Below are positions 1 through 9,823 of a stretch of 13,993 nt of DNA, in pieces. This stretch comes from Saccoglossus kowalevskii (Eukaryota; Hemichordata; Enteropneusta; Harrimaniidae). The stretch's first letter is position 1, and every line of letters starts with the position of its first letter. The stretch lies in the NCBI RefSeq assembly GCF_000003605.2, contig NW_003115558.1:1-13993 (forward strand), read 5' to 3'. The position numbers and the translations under genes were made by a program. Under the pieces are notes generated by a model. The model saw only the letters and a program-made list of their open reading frames with translations, searched no databases and was not told where the DNA came from.

Positions 1-888
1 ACATACCACTTTTAATGGTTAGGATTGAGACTCTCAATATACTAAAACAGACCACTATTCAGTGATAGGATGGAGACCCTGATTACATTCACAACATACC
101 ACTTTTCTTGGGTAGGATTGAAACTCTCAATATACTAAAACAGACCACTATTCAGGGTTAGGAAGGAGACCCTGATTAAATTCACAACATACCAGTGTTC
201 ATGGTTAGGATTGAGACTCTCAATATACTAAAACAGACCACTATTCAGGGTTAGGGTGGAGACCTTGATTACACTCACAACATACCACTTTTCATTGTTA
301 GGATTGAGACTCTCAATATACTAAAACAGACCACTATTCAGGGCTAGTATGGAGATCCTGATTACATTCACAACATACCACTTGTCATGGTTAGGATTGA
401 GACTCTCAATATACTAAACCAGACCACTATTCAGTGATAGGATGGAGACCCTGACTACACTCACAACTGACCACTATTCAGGGTTAGGATGGAGACCCTG
501 ACTACATTCACAACATACCACTTTTCATGGTTAGTATTGAGACTTTCAATATACTAAAACTGATCATTATTCAGGGTTAGGATAGAGACCCTGATTACAC
601 TCACAACATACCACTATTCAGGGATAGGATGGAGACCCTGATTACACTCACAACAAACTACTATTCAGTGATAGGATGGAGAATCTGATTACACTCACAA
701 CATACCACTTTTCGTGGTTAGGATTGGGACTCGCAATAAACTAAAACATACCACTATTCAGTGATAGGATGGAGACCCTGATTACACTCACAACATACCA
801 CTTTTCGTGGTTAGGATTGAGACTCTCAATATACTAAAACTGATCACTATTCAGAGTTAGGATGGAGACCCTGATTACACTCACAACA

Positions 889-932
889 GACCACTTTTCA
901 TGGTTAGGATTGAGAGTCAATATACTAAAACA
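889..932 (+). repeat. 44-bp B monomer with 2-bp deletion in the dyad
   Basis: Reads ATTGAGAGTCAAT instead of ATTGAGACTCTCAAT, shortening the unit to 44 bp. A sister form, ATTGAGACTCAAT, is at 1027-1070 and in the chimera 9361-9404. Many units in S1, the 3259 block and S3 carry the AGAGTC form, so it has spread by duplication. Confidence 0.83.
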
Positions 933-1490
933 GACCACTATTCAGGGTTAGGATGGGAACCCTGATTACACTCACAACAGACCACTATTCATTGTTACGA
1001 TGGAGACCCTGATTACATTCACAACATACCACTTTTCATGGTTAGGATTGAGACTCAATATACTAAAACAGACCACTATTCAGGGATAGGATGTAGGCCC
1101 TGATTGCACTCACAACAGACCACTATTCATGGTTAGGATTGAGACTCTCAATATACTAAAACAGACCACTATTCAGGGTTAGGATAGAGACCCTGATTAC
1201 ACTCACAACATACCACTATTCAGGGATAGGATGGAGACCCTGATTACACTCACAACAAACTACTATTCAGTGATAGGATGGAGAACCTGATTACATTCAC
1301 AACATACCACTTTTCGTGGTTAGGATTGAGACTCGCAATAAACTAAAACAGACCACTATTCATTGTTAGGATGGACACCCTGATTACATTCACAACATAC
1401 CACTTTTCATGGTTAGGATTGAGAGTCAATATACTAAAACAGACCACTATTCAGGGATAGGATGTAGGCCCTGATTGCATTCACAACAGA

Positions 1491-2740
1491 CCACTTTTCA
1501 TGGTTAGGATTGAGAGTCAATATACTAAAACAGACCACTATTCAGGGTTAGGATGGAGACCCTGATTACACTCACAACAGACCACTATTCAGGGACAGGA
1601 TGTAGACCCTGATTACACTCACAACATACCACTTTTCATGGTTAGGATTGACACTCTCAATATACTAAAACAGATCACTATTCAGGGTTAGGATGGAGAC
1701 CCTGATTACACTCACAACATACCACTTTTCATGGTTAGGATTGACACTCTCAATATACTAAAACACATCACTATACAGGGTTAGGATGGAGACCCTGTTT
1801 ACACTCACTACTGACCACTATTCAGGGTTAGGATTGAGACCCTGATTACACTCACAACAGACCACTATTCAGGGTTAGGATGTAGACCCTGATTACACTC
1901 ACAACAGACCACTATTCAGGGTTAGGATGGAGACCCTGATTACATTCACAACATACCACTATTCAGGGTTAGGATGGAGACCCTGATTACATTCACAACA
2001 TACCACTTTTCATTGTTAGGATTGAGACCCTCAATATACTAAAACAGACCACTATTCACGGAAAGGATGGGAATCCTGATTACACTCACAACAGACCACT
2101 TTTAATGGTTAGGATAGAGACTCTCAATATACTAAAACAGACTACTATTCAGGGTTAGGATGGAGACCCTGATTACACTCACAACAGACCACTATTCAGG
2201 GTTAGGATGGAGACCCTGATTACATTCACAACATACCACTTTTCATTGTTAGGATTGAGACCCTCAATATACTAAAACAGACCACTATTCACGGAAAGGA
2301 TGGGAATCCTGATTACACTCACAACAGACCACTTTTAATGGTTAGGATTGAGACTCTCAATATACTAAAACAGACCACTATTCAGGGATAGGATGCAGAC
2401 CCTGATTACATTCACAACATGCAACTTTTAATGGTTAGGATTGAGACTCTCAATATACTAAAACAGACCACTATTCAGGGTTAGGATGGAGACCCTGATT
2501 ACACTCACTACTGACCACTATTCAGGGATAGGATGCAGACCCTGATTACACTCACAACATACCACTATTCAGTGATAGGATGGAGACCCTGATTACACTC
2601 ACAACATACCACTTTTCGTGGTTAGGATTGAGACTCTCAATATACTAAAACTGATCACTATTCAGAGTTAGGATGGAGACCCTGATTACACTCACAACAT
2701 ACCACTTTTCATGGTTAAGTTTGAGATCCTCAATAAACTA
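1491..2740. repeat. Duplicated block, first copy (partner 3259-4372)
   Basis: From CACTTTTCATGG onward this block matches the sequence 1768 bp downstream almost base for base through about 900 bp. It shares rare variants such as CAGGGACAGG, GACACTCTC, AACACATCAC, CCCTGTTTAC, CTCACTACTG and CACGGAAAGG. At 2383-2523 it holds three extra monomers (140 bp, 47+46+47) lying between two copies of AGGGATAGGATGCAGAC; the second copy has only one such site. Thereafter the match continues at offset 1628 to the unit containing GGTTAAGTTTGAG. Confidence 0.88.
2047..2093 (+). repeat. A* monomer subtype (CACGG..AAGGATGGGAATCC)
   Basis: This A subtype reads CACGGAAAGG or CACGGTAAGG, then ATGGGAATCCTG. I located 11 copies, starting at 2047, 2280, 3815, 4048, 5027, 7358, 8942, 9963, 12383, 13218 and 13916. 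Each is preceded by a B unit of the CATTGTTAGG subtype. It replaces the usual A hairpin by AGGAT-GGGA-ATCCT (2064-2077 here). Copies in the 1491 and 3259 blocks read GGAAAGG; all others read GGTAAGG. Confidence 0.85.
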
Positions 2741-3258
2741 AAACAGACCATTATTCAGGGTTAGGATGGAGACCCTGATTACACTCACAACAGACCACTA
2801 TTCAGGGTTAGGATGGAGACCCTGATTACATTCACAACATACCACTTTTCATTGTGGGGATTGAGACCCTCAATATACGAAAACAGACCACTATTCAGGG
2901 TAAGGATGGGGATCCTGATTACACTCACAACAGACCACTATTCAGGGTTAGGATTGAGACCCTGACTACATTCACAACATACCACTTTTCATGGTTAGTA
3001 TTGAGACTTTCAATATACTAAAACTGATCACTATTCAGAGTTAGGATGAGAGACCTGATTACACTCACAACATACCACTTTTCATGGTTAGGATTGAGAG
3101 TCAATATATTAAAACAGACCACTATTCAGGGTTAGGATGGAGACCCTGACTACATTCACAACATACCACTTTTCATGGTTAGTATTGAGACTTTCAATAT
3201 ACTAAAACTGATCACTATTCAGAGTTAGGATGGAGACCCTGATTACACTCACAACATA

Positions 3259-4372
3259 CCACTTTTCATGGTTAGGATTGAGAGTCAATATACTAAAACA
3301 GACCACTATTCAGGGTTAGGATGGAGACCCTGATTACACTCACAACAGACCACTATTCAGGGACAGGATGTAGACCCTGATTACACTCACAACATACCAC
3401 TTTTCATGGTTAGGATTGACACTCTCAATATACTAAAACAGATCACTATTCAGGGTTAGGATGGAGACCCTGATTACACTCACAACATACCACTTTTCAT
3501 GGTTAGGATTGACACTCTCAATATACTAAAACACATCACTATTCAGGGTTAGGATGGAGACCCTGTTTACACTCACTACTGACCACTATTCAGGGTTAGG
3601 ATTGAGACCCTGATTACACTCACAACAGACCACTATTCAGGGTTAGGATGTAGACCCTGATTACACTCACAACAGACCACTATTCAGGGTTAGGATGGAG
3701 ACCCTGATTACATTCACAACATACCACTATTCAGGGTTAGGATGGAGACCCTGATTACATTCACAACATACCACTTTTCATTGTTAGGATTGAGACCCTC
3801 AATATACTAAAACAGACCACTATTCACGGAAAGGATGGGAATCCTGATTACACTCACAACAGACCACTTTTAATGGTTAGGATAGAGACTCTCAATATAC
3901 TAAAACAGACTACTATTCAGGGTTAGGATGGAGACCCTGATTACACTCACAACAGACCACTATTCAGGGTTAGGATGGAGACCCTGATTACATTCACAAC
4001 ATACCACTTTTCATTGTTAGGATTGAGACCCTCAATATACTAAAACAGACCACTATTCACGGAAAGGATGGGAATCCTGATTACACTCACAACAGACCAC
4101 TTTTAATGGTTAGGATTGAGACTCTCAATATACTAAAACAGACCACTATTCAGGGATAGGATGCAGACCCTGATTACACTCACAACATACCACTATTCAG
4201 TGATAGGATGGAGACCCTGATTACACTCACAACATACCACTTTTCGTGGTTAGGATTGAGACTCTCAATATACTAAAACTGATCACTATTCAGAGTTAGG
4301 ATGGAGACCCTGATTACACTCACAACATACCACTTTTCATGGTTAAGTTTGAGATCCTCAATAAACTAAAAC
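3259..4372. repeat. Duplicated block, second copy (partner 1491-2740)
   Basis: Counterpart of the block starting at 1491. One clear private difference is CACTATTCAG at 3538 where the other two related copies (1769 and 13081) read CACTATACAG. Directly after it, at 4374, begins an A/B chimeric monomer and the 933-bp repeat block, so this end is a junction between two higher-order families. Confidence 0.88.
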
Positions 4373-4373
4373 A

Positions 4374-4419
4374 GACCACTATTCAGGGTTAGGATTGAGA
4401 CTGTCAATATACTAAAACA
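4374..4419 (+). repeat. Chimeric monomer, A head with B tail
   Basis: Starts like A (GACCACTATTCAGGGTTAGG) and ends like B (ATTGAGACTGTCAAT, then ACTAAAACA); 46 bp long. The switch falls in or beside the GGTTAGGAT core common to both classes. Other A-head/B-tail units are 5307-5352 (its duplicate), 8524-8569, 9361-9404 (44 bp) and 13684-13729. Confidence 0.82.
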
Positions 4420-4792
4420 GACCACTATTCAGGGTTAGGATGGAGACCCTGATTACATTCACAACATACCACTTTTCATGGGTAGGATTGAAACTCTCAA
4501 TATACTAAACCAGACCACTATTCAGGGTTAGGATGGAGACCCTGATTAAATTCATAACATACCACTTTTCGTGGTTAGGATTGAGACTCTCAATATACTA
4601 AAACAGACCACTATTCAGGGTTAGGATGGAGACCCTGATTGCACTCACAACAGACCACTATTCAGTGATAGGATGGAGACCCTGATTACACTCACAACAT
4701 ACCACTTTTCATGGTTAGGATTGAGATCCTCAATATACTAAAACAGACCACTATTCAGGGTTAGGATGGAGACCCTGATTACACTCACAACA

Positions 4793-4839
4793 TACCACTT
4801 TTCGAGGTTAGGATGGAGACCCTGATTACACTCACAACT
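4793..4839 (+). repeat. Chimeric monomer, B head with A tail
   Basis: Starts like B (TACCACTTTTCGAGGTTAGG) and ends like A (ATGGAGACCCTGATTACA, then CTCACAACT); 47 bp long. This is the reciprocal arrangement to 4374-4419. Duplicates occupy 5726-5772 and 6612-6658 in the other copies of the central family. Confidence 0.82.
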
Positions 4840-5260
4840 GACCACTATTCAGGGTTAGGATATAGACCCTGATTACACCCACAACTGACCACTATTCAGT
4901 GATAGGATGGAGACCCTTATTACACTCACAACAGACCACTATTCAGGGTTAGGATGGAGACCCTGATTACATTCACAACATACTACTTGTCATTGTTAGG
5001 ATTGAGACCCTCAATATACTAAAACAGACCACTATTCACGGTAAGGATGGGAATCCTGATTACACTCACAACAGACCACTATTCAGGGTTAGGATGGAGA
5101 CCTTGATTACATTCACAACATACCACTTTTCATGCTCAGGATTGAGACTCTCAATATACTAAAACAGACCACTTTTCAGGGTTAGGATGGAGACCCTGAT
5201 TACACTCACTACTGACCACTATTCAGTGATAGGATGGAGACCCTGATTACATTCACAACA

Positions 5261-5306
5261 GACTGCTATTTAGGGTTAGGACAGAGACTCTCAATATACT
5301 AAAACA
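5261..5306 (+). repeat. Telomere-like monomer variant
   Basis: A 46-bp monomer starting GACTGCTATTTAGGGTTAGG and continuing ACAGAGACTCTC, with a B-type tail. It contains TTTAGGGTTAGG (5269-5280), which matches 11 nt of the TTAGGG telomere repeat and 12 nt of the TTTAGGG repeat. Relatives are at 9222-9267 (CTAGGGTTAGG) and 9315-9360 (TTTAGGGTTAGG again). The match arises from A's CAGGGTTAGG by a C-to-T and one neighbouring change, so it may be chance. Confidence 0.7.
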
Positions 5307-5968
5307 GACCACTATTCAGGGTTAGGATTGAGACTGTCAATATACTAAAACAGACCACTATTCAGGGTTAGGATGGAGACCCTGATTACATTCACAACAT
5401 ACCACTTTTCATGGGTAGGATTGAAACTCTCAATATACTAAACCAGACCACTATTCAGGGTTAGGATGGAGACCCTGATTAAATTCATAACATACCACTT
5501 TTCGTGGTTAGGATTGAGACTCTCAATATACTAAAACAGACCACTATTCAGGGTTAGGATGGAGACCCTGATTGCACTCACAACAGACCACTATTCAGTG
5601 ATAGGATGGAGACCCTGATTACACTCACAACATACCACTTTTCATGGTTAGGATTGAGATCCTCAATATACTAAAACAGACCACTATTCAGGGTTAGGAT
5701 GGAGACCCTGATTACACTCACAACATACCACTTTTCGTGGTTAGGATGGAGACCCTGATTACACTCACAACTGACCACTATTCAGGGTTAGGATAGAGAC
5801 CCTGATTACACCCACAACTGACCACTATTCAGTGATAGGATGGAGACCCTTATTACACTCACAACAGACCACTATTCAGGGTTAGGATGGAGACCCTGAT
5901 TACATTCACAACATACCACTTGTCATGGTTAGGATTGAGACTCTCAATATACTAAAACAGACCACTAT
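5300..5968. repeat. Central higher-order block, copy 2
   Basis: Second copy of the block at 4367. Its left edge is sharp: before it lies the telomere-like monomer 5261-5306, whereas copy 1 is preceded by the GGTTAAGTTTGAG unit. Its right part overlaps a further repeat with offset 886 (5590-6310 matching 6476-7196). Confidence 0.87.
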
Positions 5969-6310
5969 TCAGGGTTAGGATGGAGACCCTGATTACACTC
6001 ATAACAGACCACTATTCAGTGATAGGATGGAGAACCTGATTATACTCACAACATACCACTTTTCATGGTTAGGATTGAGACTCTCAATATACTAAAACAG
6101 ACCACTATTCAGGGTTAGGATGGACACCCTGATTACATTCACAACATACCACTTGTCATGGTTAGGATTGAAACCCTCAATATACTAAAACAGACCACTA
6201 TTCAGGGTTAGGATGGACACCCTGATTACATTCACAACATACCACTTTTCATTGTTAGGATTGAGACCCTCAATATACTAAAACAGACCACTATTCAGGG
6301 TTAGGATGGA
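5590..6310. repeat. Block repeated at offset 886 (partner 6476-7196)
   Basis: TACACCCACAACTG is found at about 4876, 5809 and 6695, giving spacings of 933 and 886 bp. The difference is 47 bp, one A monomer, so the third repetition is the same order of monomers with one lost. The series GGACACC at 6122 and 6215 matches 7008 and 7101, and the B-head/A-tail chimera is present in both. Confidence 0.83.
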
Positions 6311-6425
6311 CACCCTGATTACATTCACAACATACCACTTGTCATGGTTAGGATTGAGACTCTCAATATACTAAAACAGACCACTATTCAGGGTTAGGAT
6401 GGACACCCTGATTACATTCACAACA
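6100..6425. repeat. Homogenised run of GGACACC dimers at exact 93-bp period
   Basis: The A subtype with GGACACC in place of GGAGACC occurs at 6122, 6215, 6308 and 6401, exactly 93 bp apart, alternating with B units that are mostly the CTTGTC subtype. A second run of three lies at 7008, 7101 and 7194. Elsewhere the variant is isolated, so this is local amplification of one dimer. Confidence 0.85.
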
Positions 6426-6475
6426 TACCACTTGTCATGGTTAGGATTGAGACTCTCAATATACTAAAACAGACC

Positions 6476-7196
6476 ACTATTCAGTGTTAGGATGGAGACC
6501 CTGATTACACTCACAACATACCAATTTTCATGGTTAGGATTGAGACTCTCAATATACTAAAACAGACCACTATTCAGGGTTAGGATGGAGACCCTGATTA
6601 CACTCACAACATACCACTTTTCGTGGTTAGGATGGAGACCCTGATTACACTCACAACTGACCACTATTCAGGGTTAGGATAGAGACCCTGATTACACCCA
6701 CAACTGACCACTATTCAGTGATAGGATGGAGACCCTTATTACACTCACAACAGACCACTATTCAGGGTTAGGATGGAGACCCTGATTACATTCACAACAT
6801 ACCACTTGTCATGGTTAGGATTGAGACTCTCAATATACTAAAACAGACCACTATTCAGGGTTAGGATGGAGATCCTGATTACACTCACAACAGACCACTA
6901 TTCAGTGATAGGATGGAGAACCTGATTACACTCACAACATACCACTTTTCATGGTTAGGATTGAGACTCTCAATATACTAAAACAGACCACTATTCAGGG
7001 TTAGGATGGACACCCTGATTACATTCACAACATACCACTTGTCATGGTTAGGATTGAGACCCTCAATATACTAAAACAGACCACTATTCAGGGTTAGGAT
7101 GGACACCCTGATTACATTCACAACATACCATTTGTAATGGTTAGGATTGAGATTCTCAATATACTAAAACAGACCACTATTCAGGGTTAGGATGGA
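6476..7196. repeat. Block at offset 886, third copy of the central family
   Basis: Counterpart of 5590-6310. It carries private changes such as TACCAATTTTC (6520) and TACCATTTGTAATGG (about 7124). Similarity fades at both ends into generic A-B dimers. Confidence 0.82.
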
Positions 7197-7218
7197 CACC
7201 CTGATTACATTCACAACA

Positions 7219-7825
7219 TACCACTTTTCATGGTTAGGATTGAGACTCTCAATATACTAAAACAGACCACTATTCAGGGTTAGGATGGAGACCCTGATTA
7301 CATTCACAACATACCACTTTTCATTGTTAGGATTGAGACCCTCAATATACTAAAACAGACCACTATTCACGGTAAGGATGGGAATCCTGATTACACTCAC
7401 AACAGACCACTATTCAGGGTTAGGATGGAGACCTTGATTACATTCACAACATACCACTTTTCATGCTCAGGATTGAGACTCTCAATATACTAAAACAGAC
7501 CACATTTCAGGGTTAGGATGGAGACCCTGATTACACTCACAACAGACCACTATTCAGCGTTAGGATGTAGACCCTGATTACACTCACAACATACCACTTT
7601 TCATTGTTAGTATTGAGACTCTCAATATACTAAAACAGACCACTATTCAGGGTTAGGATGGAGACCCTGATTACATTCACAACATACCACTTTTCATTGT
7701 TAGGATTGAGACCCTCAATATACTAAAACAGACCACTATTCAGGGTTAGTATGGAGACCCTGATTACATTCACAACATACCACTTGTCATGGTTAGGAGT
7801 GAGACTCTCAATATACTAAAACAGA
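7219..7825. repeat. Duplicated block (partner about 9824-10615)
   Basis: Shares a long order of rare variants with the partner: CACGGTAAGG, GACCTTGATTAC, CATGCTCAGG (7462 and 10067), ACCACATTTCAGG, CAGCGTTAGG and GGTTAGGAGTGAG. The offset is 2605 up to about 7750 and 2791 afterwards; the 186-bp gain equals two dimers. Its first part also matches 4970-5180 (offset 2331) and 8896-9075 (offset 1584). Confidence 0.83.
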
Positions 7826-8011
7826 CCACTATTCATGGTTAGGATGGAGACCCCTGATTACACTCACAACATACCACTTTTCATTGTTAGGATTGAGACT
7901 CTCAATATACTAAAACAGACCACTATTCAGGGTAAGGATGGGGATCCTGTTTACACTCACAACAGACCACTATTCAGGGTTAGGATTGAGACCCTGATTA
8001 CATTCACAACA

Positions 8012-8430
8012 GACCACTATTCAGTGATAGGATGGGGACCGTCATTACATTCACAACATACCACTTTTCATGGTTAAGTTTGAGATCCTCAATATACTAA
8101 AACAGACCACTATTCAGTGATAGGATGAAGACCCTGATTACACTCACAACATACCACTTTTCGTGGTTGTGATTGAGACTCTCAATATACTAAAACAGAC
8201 CACTATTCAGTGATAGGATGGGGACCGTCATTACATTCACAACAGACCACTATTCAGTGATAGGATGGAGACCCTGATTACATTCACAACATACCACTTT
8301 TCATGGTTAAGTTTGAGATCCTCAATATACTAAAACAGACCACTATTCAGTGATAGGATGGAGACCCTGATTACACTCACAACATACCACTTTTCGTGGT
8401 TAGGATTGAGACTCTCAATATACTAAAACA
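8012..8430. repeat. Local duplication marked by GGGGACCGTC
   Basis: The A subtype GGGGACCGTCATTAC occurs at 8034 and 8220, 186 bp (two dimers) apart. The first is followed at once by a B unit with GGTTAAGTTTGAG (TTAAG at 8074). The second has one extra A monomer (8245-8291) before the same B unit (TTAAG at 8307), giving 233 bp, which is 186 plus 47. Confidence 0.82.
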
Positions 8431-8709
8431 GACCACTATTCAGGGTTAGGATGGAGACCCTGATTACATTTATAACATACCACTTTTCGTGGTTAGGATT
8501 GAGACTCTCAATATACTAAAACAGACCACTATTCATGGTTAGGTTTGAGACCCTCAATATACTAAACCAGACCACTATTCAGGGTTAGGATGGAGACCCT
8601 GATTACATTCACAACATACCACTTTTCGTGGTTAGGATTGAGACTCTCAATATACTAAAACAGATCACTATTCAGGGTTAGGATGGAGACCCTGATTACA
8701 CTCACAACA

Positions 8710-8755
8710 TACCACTTTTCATGGTTAGGATTGAGACTCTCAATATACTAAAACA
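8710..8755 (+). repeat. Reference B monomer (46 bp), the AT-rich half of the dimer
   Basis: This is a clean consensus copy of class B. With the A monomer that follows it makes a textbook 93-bp dimer, 8710-8802. B differs from A at about ten positions plus a 1-bp indel near the 3' end, and contains the 15-bp dyad ATTGAGACTCTCAAT. Frequent subtypes are TTCGTGG or TTCATTG for TTCATGG, CTTGTC for CTTTTC, GAGACCCTC or GAGATCCTC for GAGACTCTC, GACACTCTC, and AATAAACT for AATATACT. A 44-bp version lacking 2 bp in the dyad is also common. Confidence 0.93.
8730..8744. repeat. 15-bp dyad in the B monomer (7-bp arms, 1-nt centre)
   Basis: ATTGAGA-C-TCTCAAT is a perfect inverted repeat around one central base, at B positions 21-35. 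Most B monomers keep it or a shorter symmetric form: ATTGAG-ACC-CTCAAT, ATTGAG-ATC-CTCAAT, ATTGAGA-T-TCTCAAT, or, in 44-bp copies, ATTGAG-A-CTCAAT and ATTGA-GAG-TCAAT. Exceptions with a weakened dyad include the GACACTCTC and ACTCGCAAT subtypes, although ATTG...CAAT still pairs in the latter. A dimeric DNA-binding protein site is one possible meaning; none is demonstrated. Confidence 0.8.
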
Positions 8756-8802
8756 GACCACTATTCAGGGTTAGGATGGAGACCCTGATTACACTCACAA
8801 CA
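8756..8802 (+). repeat. Reference A monomer (47 bp), the GC-richer half of the dimer
   Basis: This is a clean consensus copy of class A. An identical one lies at 1533-1579. Diagnostic positions against B are CTATTC rather than CTTTTC, CAGGGTT rather than CATGGTT, GGATGGAG rather than GGATTGAG, and the tail ACACTCACAACA, which is 1 bp longer than B's tail. Common A subtypes are CAGTGATAGG, CAGGGATAGG followed by GTAGACC or GCAGACC, GGACACC for GGAGACC, and TTACATTCAC for TTACACTCAC. A units can follow each other directly, whereas B units almost always sit between A units. Confidence 0.93.
8765..8788. repeat. Inverted repeat in the A monomer (7-bp arms, 10-nt loop)
   Basis: TCAGGGT (8765-8771) and ACCCTGA (8782-8788) are exact reverse complements separated by TAGGATGGAG. 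This occurs in every consensus-like A monomer, so the array holds many potential hairpins. Subtypes reading CAGTGATAGG or CAGGGATAGG break one or two pairs. The CACGG subtype loses this stem but gains another, AGGAT/ATCCT. Confidence 0.75.
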
Positions 8803-9221
8803 TACCACTTTTCATGGTTAGGATTGAGACTCTCAATATACTAAAACTGACCACTATTCAGGGTTAGGATGGAGACCTTGATTACATTCACAACATACCA
8901 CTTTTCATTGTTAGGATTGAGACCCTCAATATACTAAAATAGACCACTATTCACGGTAAGGATGGGAATCCTGATTACACTCAAAACAGACCACTATTCA
9001 GGGTTAGGATGGAGACCTTGATTACATTCACAACATACCACTTTTCATGCTCAGGATTGACACTCTCAATATACTAAAACAGACCACTATTCAGAGATAG
9101 GATGCAGACCCTGATTACATTCACAACATACCACTTTTAATGGTTAGGATTGAGACTCTCAATATACTAAAACAGACCACTGTTCAGCGATAGGATGGAG
9201 ACCCTGATTACATTCACAACA

Positions 9222-9360
9222 GACTGCTATCTAGGGTTAGGACAGAGACTCTCAATATACTAAAACAGACCACTATCCAGTGTTAGGATGGAGACCCTGA
9301 TTACATTCACAACAGACTACTATTTAGGGTTAGGACAGAGACTCTCAATAAACTAAAACA
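9222..9360 (+). repeat. Pair of telomere-like monomers around one A unit
   Basis: Two monomers of the GACAGAG subtype (9222-9267 and 9315-9360) are separated by a 47-bp A monomer and start exactly 93 bp apart, so the variant was duplicated as part of a dimer. The only other copy in the window is 5261-5306, which likewise precedes an A-head/B-tail chimera (5307 there, 9361 here). Confidence 0.75.
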
Positions 9361-9823
9361 GACCACTATTCAGGGTTAGGATTGAGACTCAATATACTAA
9401 AACAGACCACTATTCAGGGTTAGGATGGAGACCCTGATTACATTCACAACATACCACTTTTCATGGGTAGGATTGAAACTCTCAATATACTAAAACAGAC
9501 CACTATTCAGGATTAGGATGGAGACCCTGATTACATTCACAACATACCACTTTTCATTGTTAGGATTGAGATTCTCAATATACTAAAACAGACCACTATT
9601 CAGGGCTAGTATAGAGACCCTCATTACATTCACAACATACCACTTGTCATGGTTAGGTTTGAGACCCTCAATATACTAAACCAGGCCAATATTCAGGGTT
9701 AGGATGGAGACCCTGATTACATTTATAACATACCACTTTTCGTGGTTAGGATTGAGACTCTCAATATACTAAAACAGACCACTATTCAGGGTTAGGATAG
9801 AGACCCCGATTACACTCACAACA

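Larger units (their letters stand above)
143..2920. repeat. Large duplicated segment S1, paralogous to about 10336-13690
   Basis: Rare variants occur in the same order here and in the segment beginning near 10336. Examples are GATTAAA followed by ACCAGTGTTC (190 and 10383), CTTGTCATGG (376 and 10569), CCCTGACTACACTC (about 450 and 11015), a three-A run with AAACTACTATTC (656 and about 11221), GATGTAGGCCCTGATTGC (1461 and 12773), CAGGGACAGG (1590 and 12902), CACTATACAG (1769 and 13081) and CATTGTGGGG (2850 and 13601). The offset steps 10193, 10565, 11312, 10798, 10751, so copies are collinear but interrupted by block gains and losses. The first step, 372 bp, equals four dimers and the last, 47 bp, equals one A monomer. 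Boundaries are approximate. Confidence 0.8.
4367..5035. repeat. Central higher-order block, copy 1 (offset 933 to copy 2)
   Basis: Matches 5300-5968 with only a handful of differences by eye, for instance TTCGAGG against TTCGTGG, GATATAG against GATAGAG, and TACTACTTG against TACCACTTG. Diagnostic shared variants are GAGACTGTC, CATGGGTAGG with GAAACTC, ACTAAACCAG, GATTAAATTCATAAC, TACACCCACAACTG and GACCCTTATTAC. 933 bp fits 20 monomers (13 A-length plus 7 B-length). Confidence 0.88.

Noticed and set aside
735-740. AATAAA polyadenylation signals in AATAAACTAAAAC variants (for example near 735, 1336, 2732, 4356, 11297, 13528)
   Set aside because: They arise from single T-to-A changes in the AATATACT of B units and have no gene upstream, so they are best read as repeat variation.
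703-748. CENP-B box candidate around TTTTCGTGGTTAGG
   Set aside because: Only the TTCG part fits. The required A after the four-base spacer is T, and the CGGG core is absent.
7835-8077. An 80-codon open frame starting ATG
   Set aside because: It is translated satellite: the repeat words VRIETL and YTHN recur at the monomer period. It stays open because one extra C (about 7850) and the GGTAAGG variant remove the usual stops. There is no plausible promoter or domain, and the paralogous stretches are not open.
8710-8755. Splice branch-point-like TACTAAAAC in each B unit
   Set aside because: It resembles TACTAAC but is present in nearly every B copy and is not accompanied by any gene structure.
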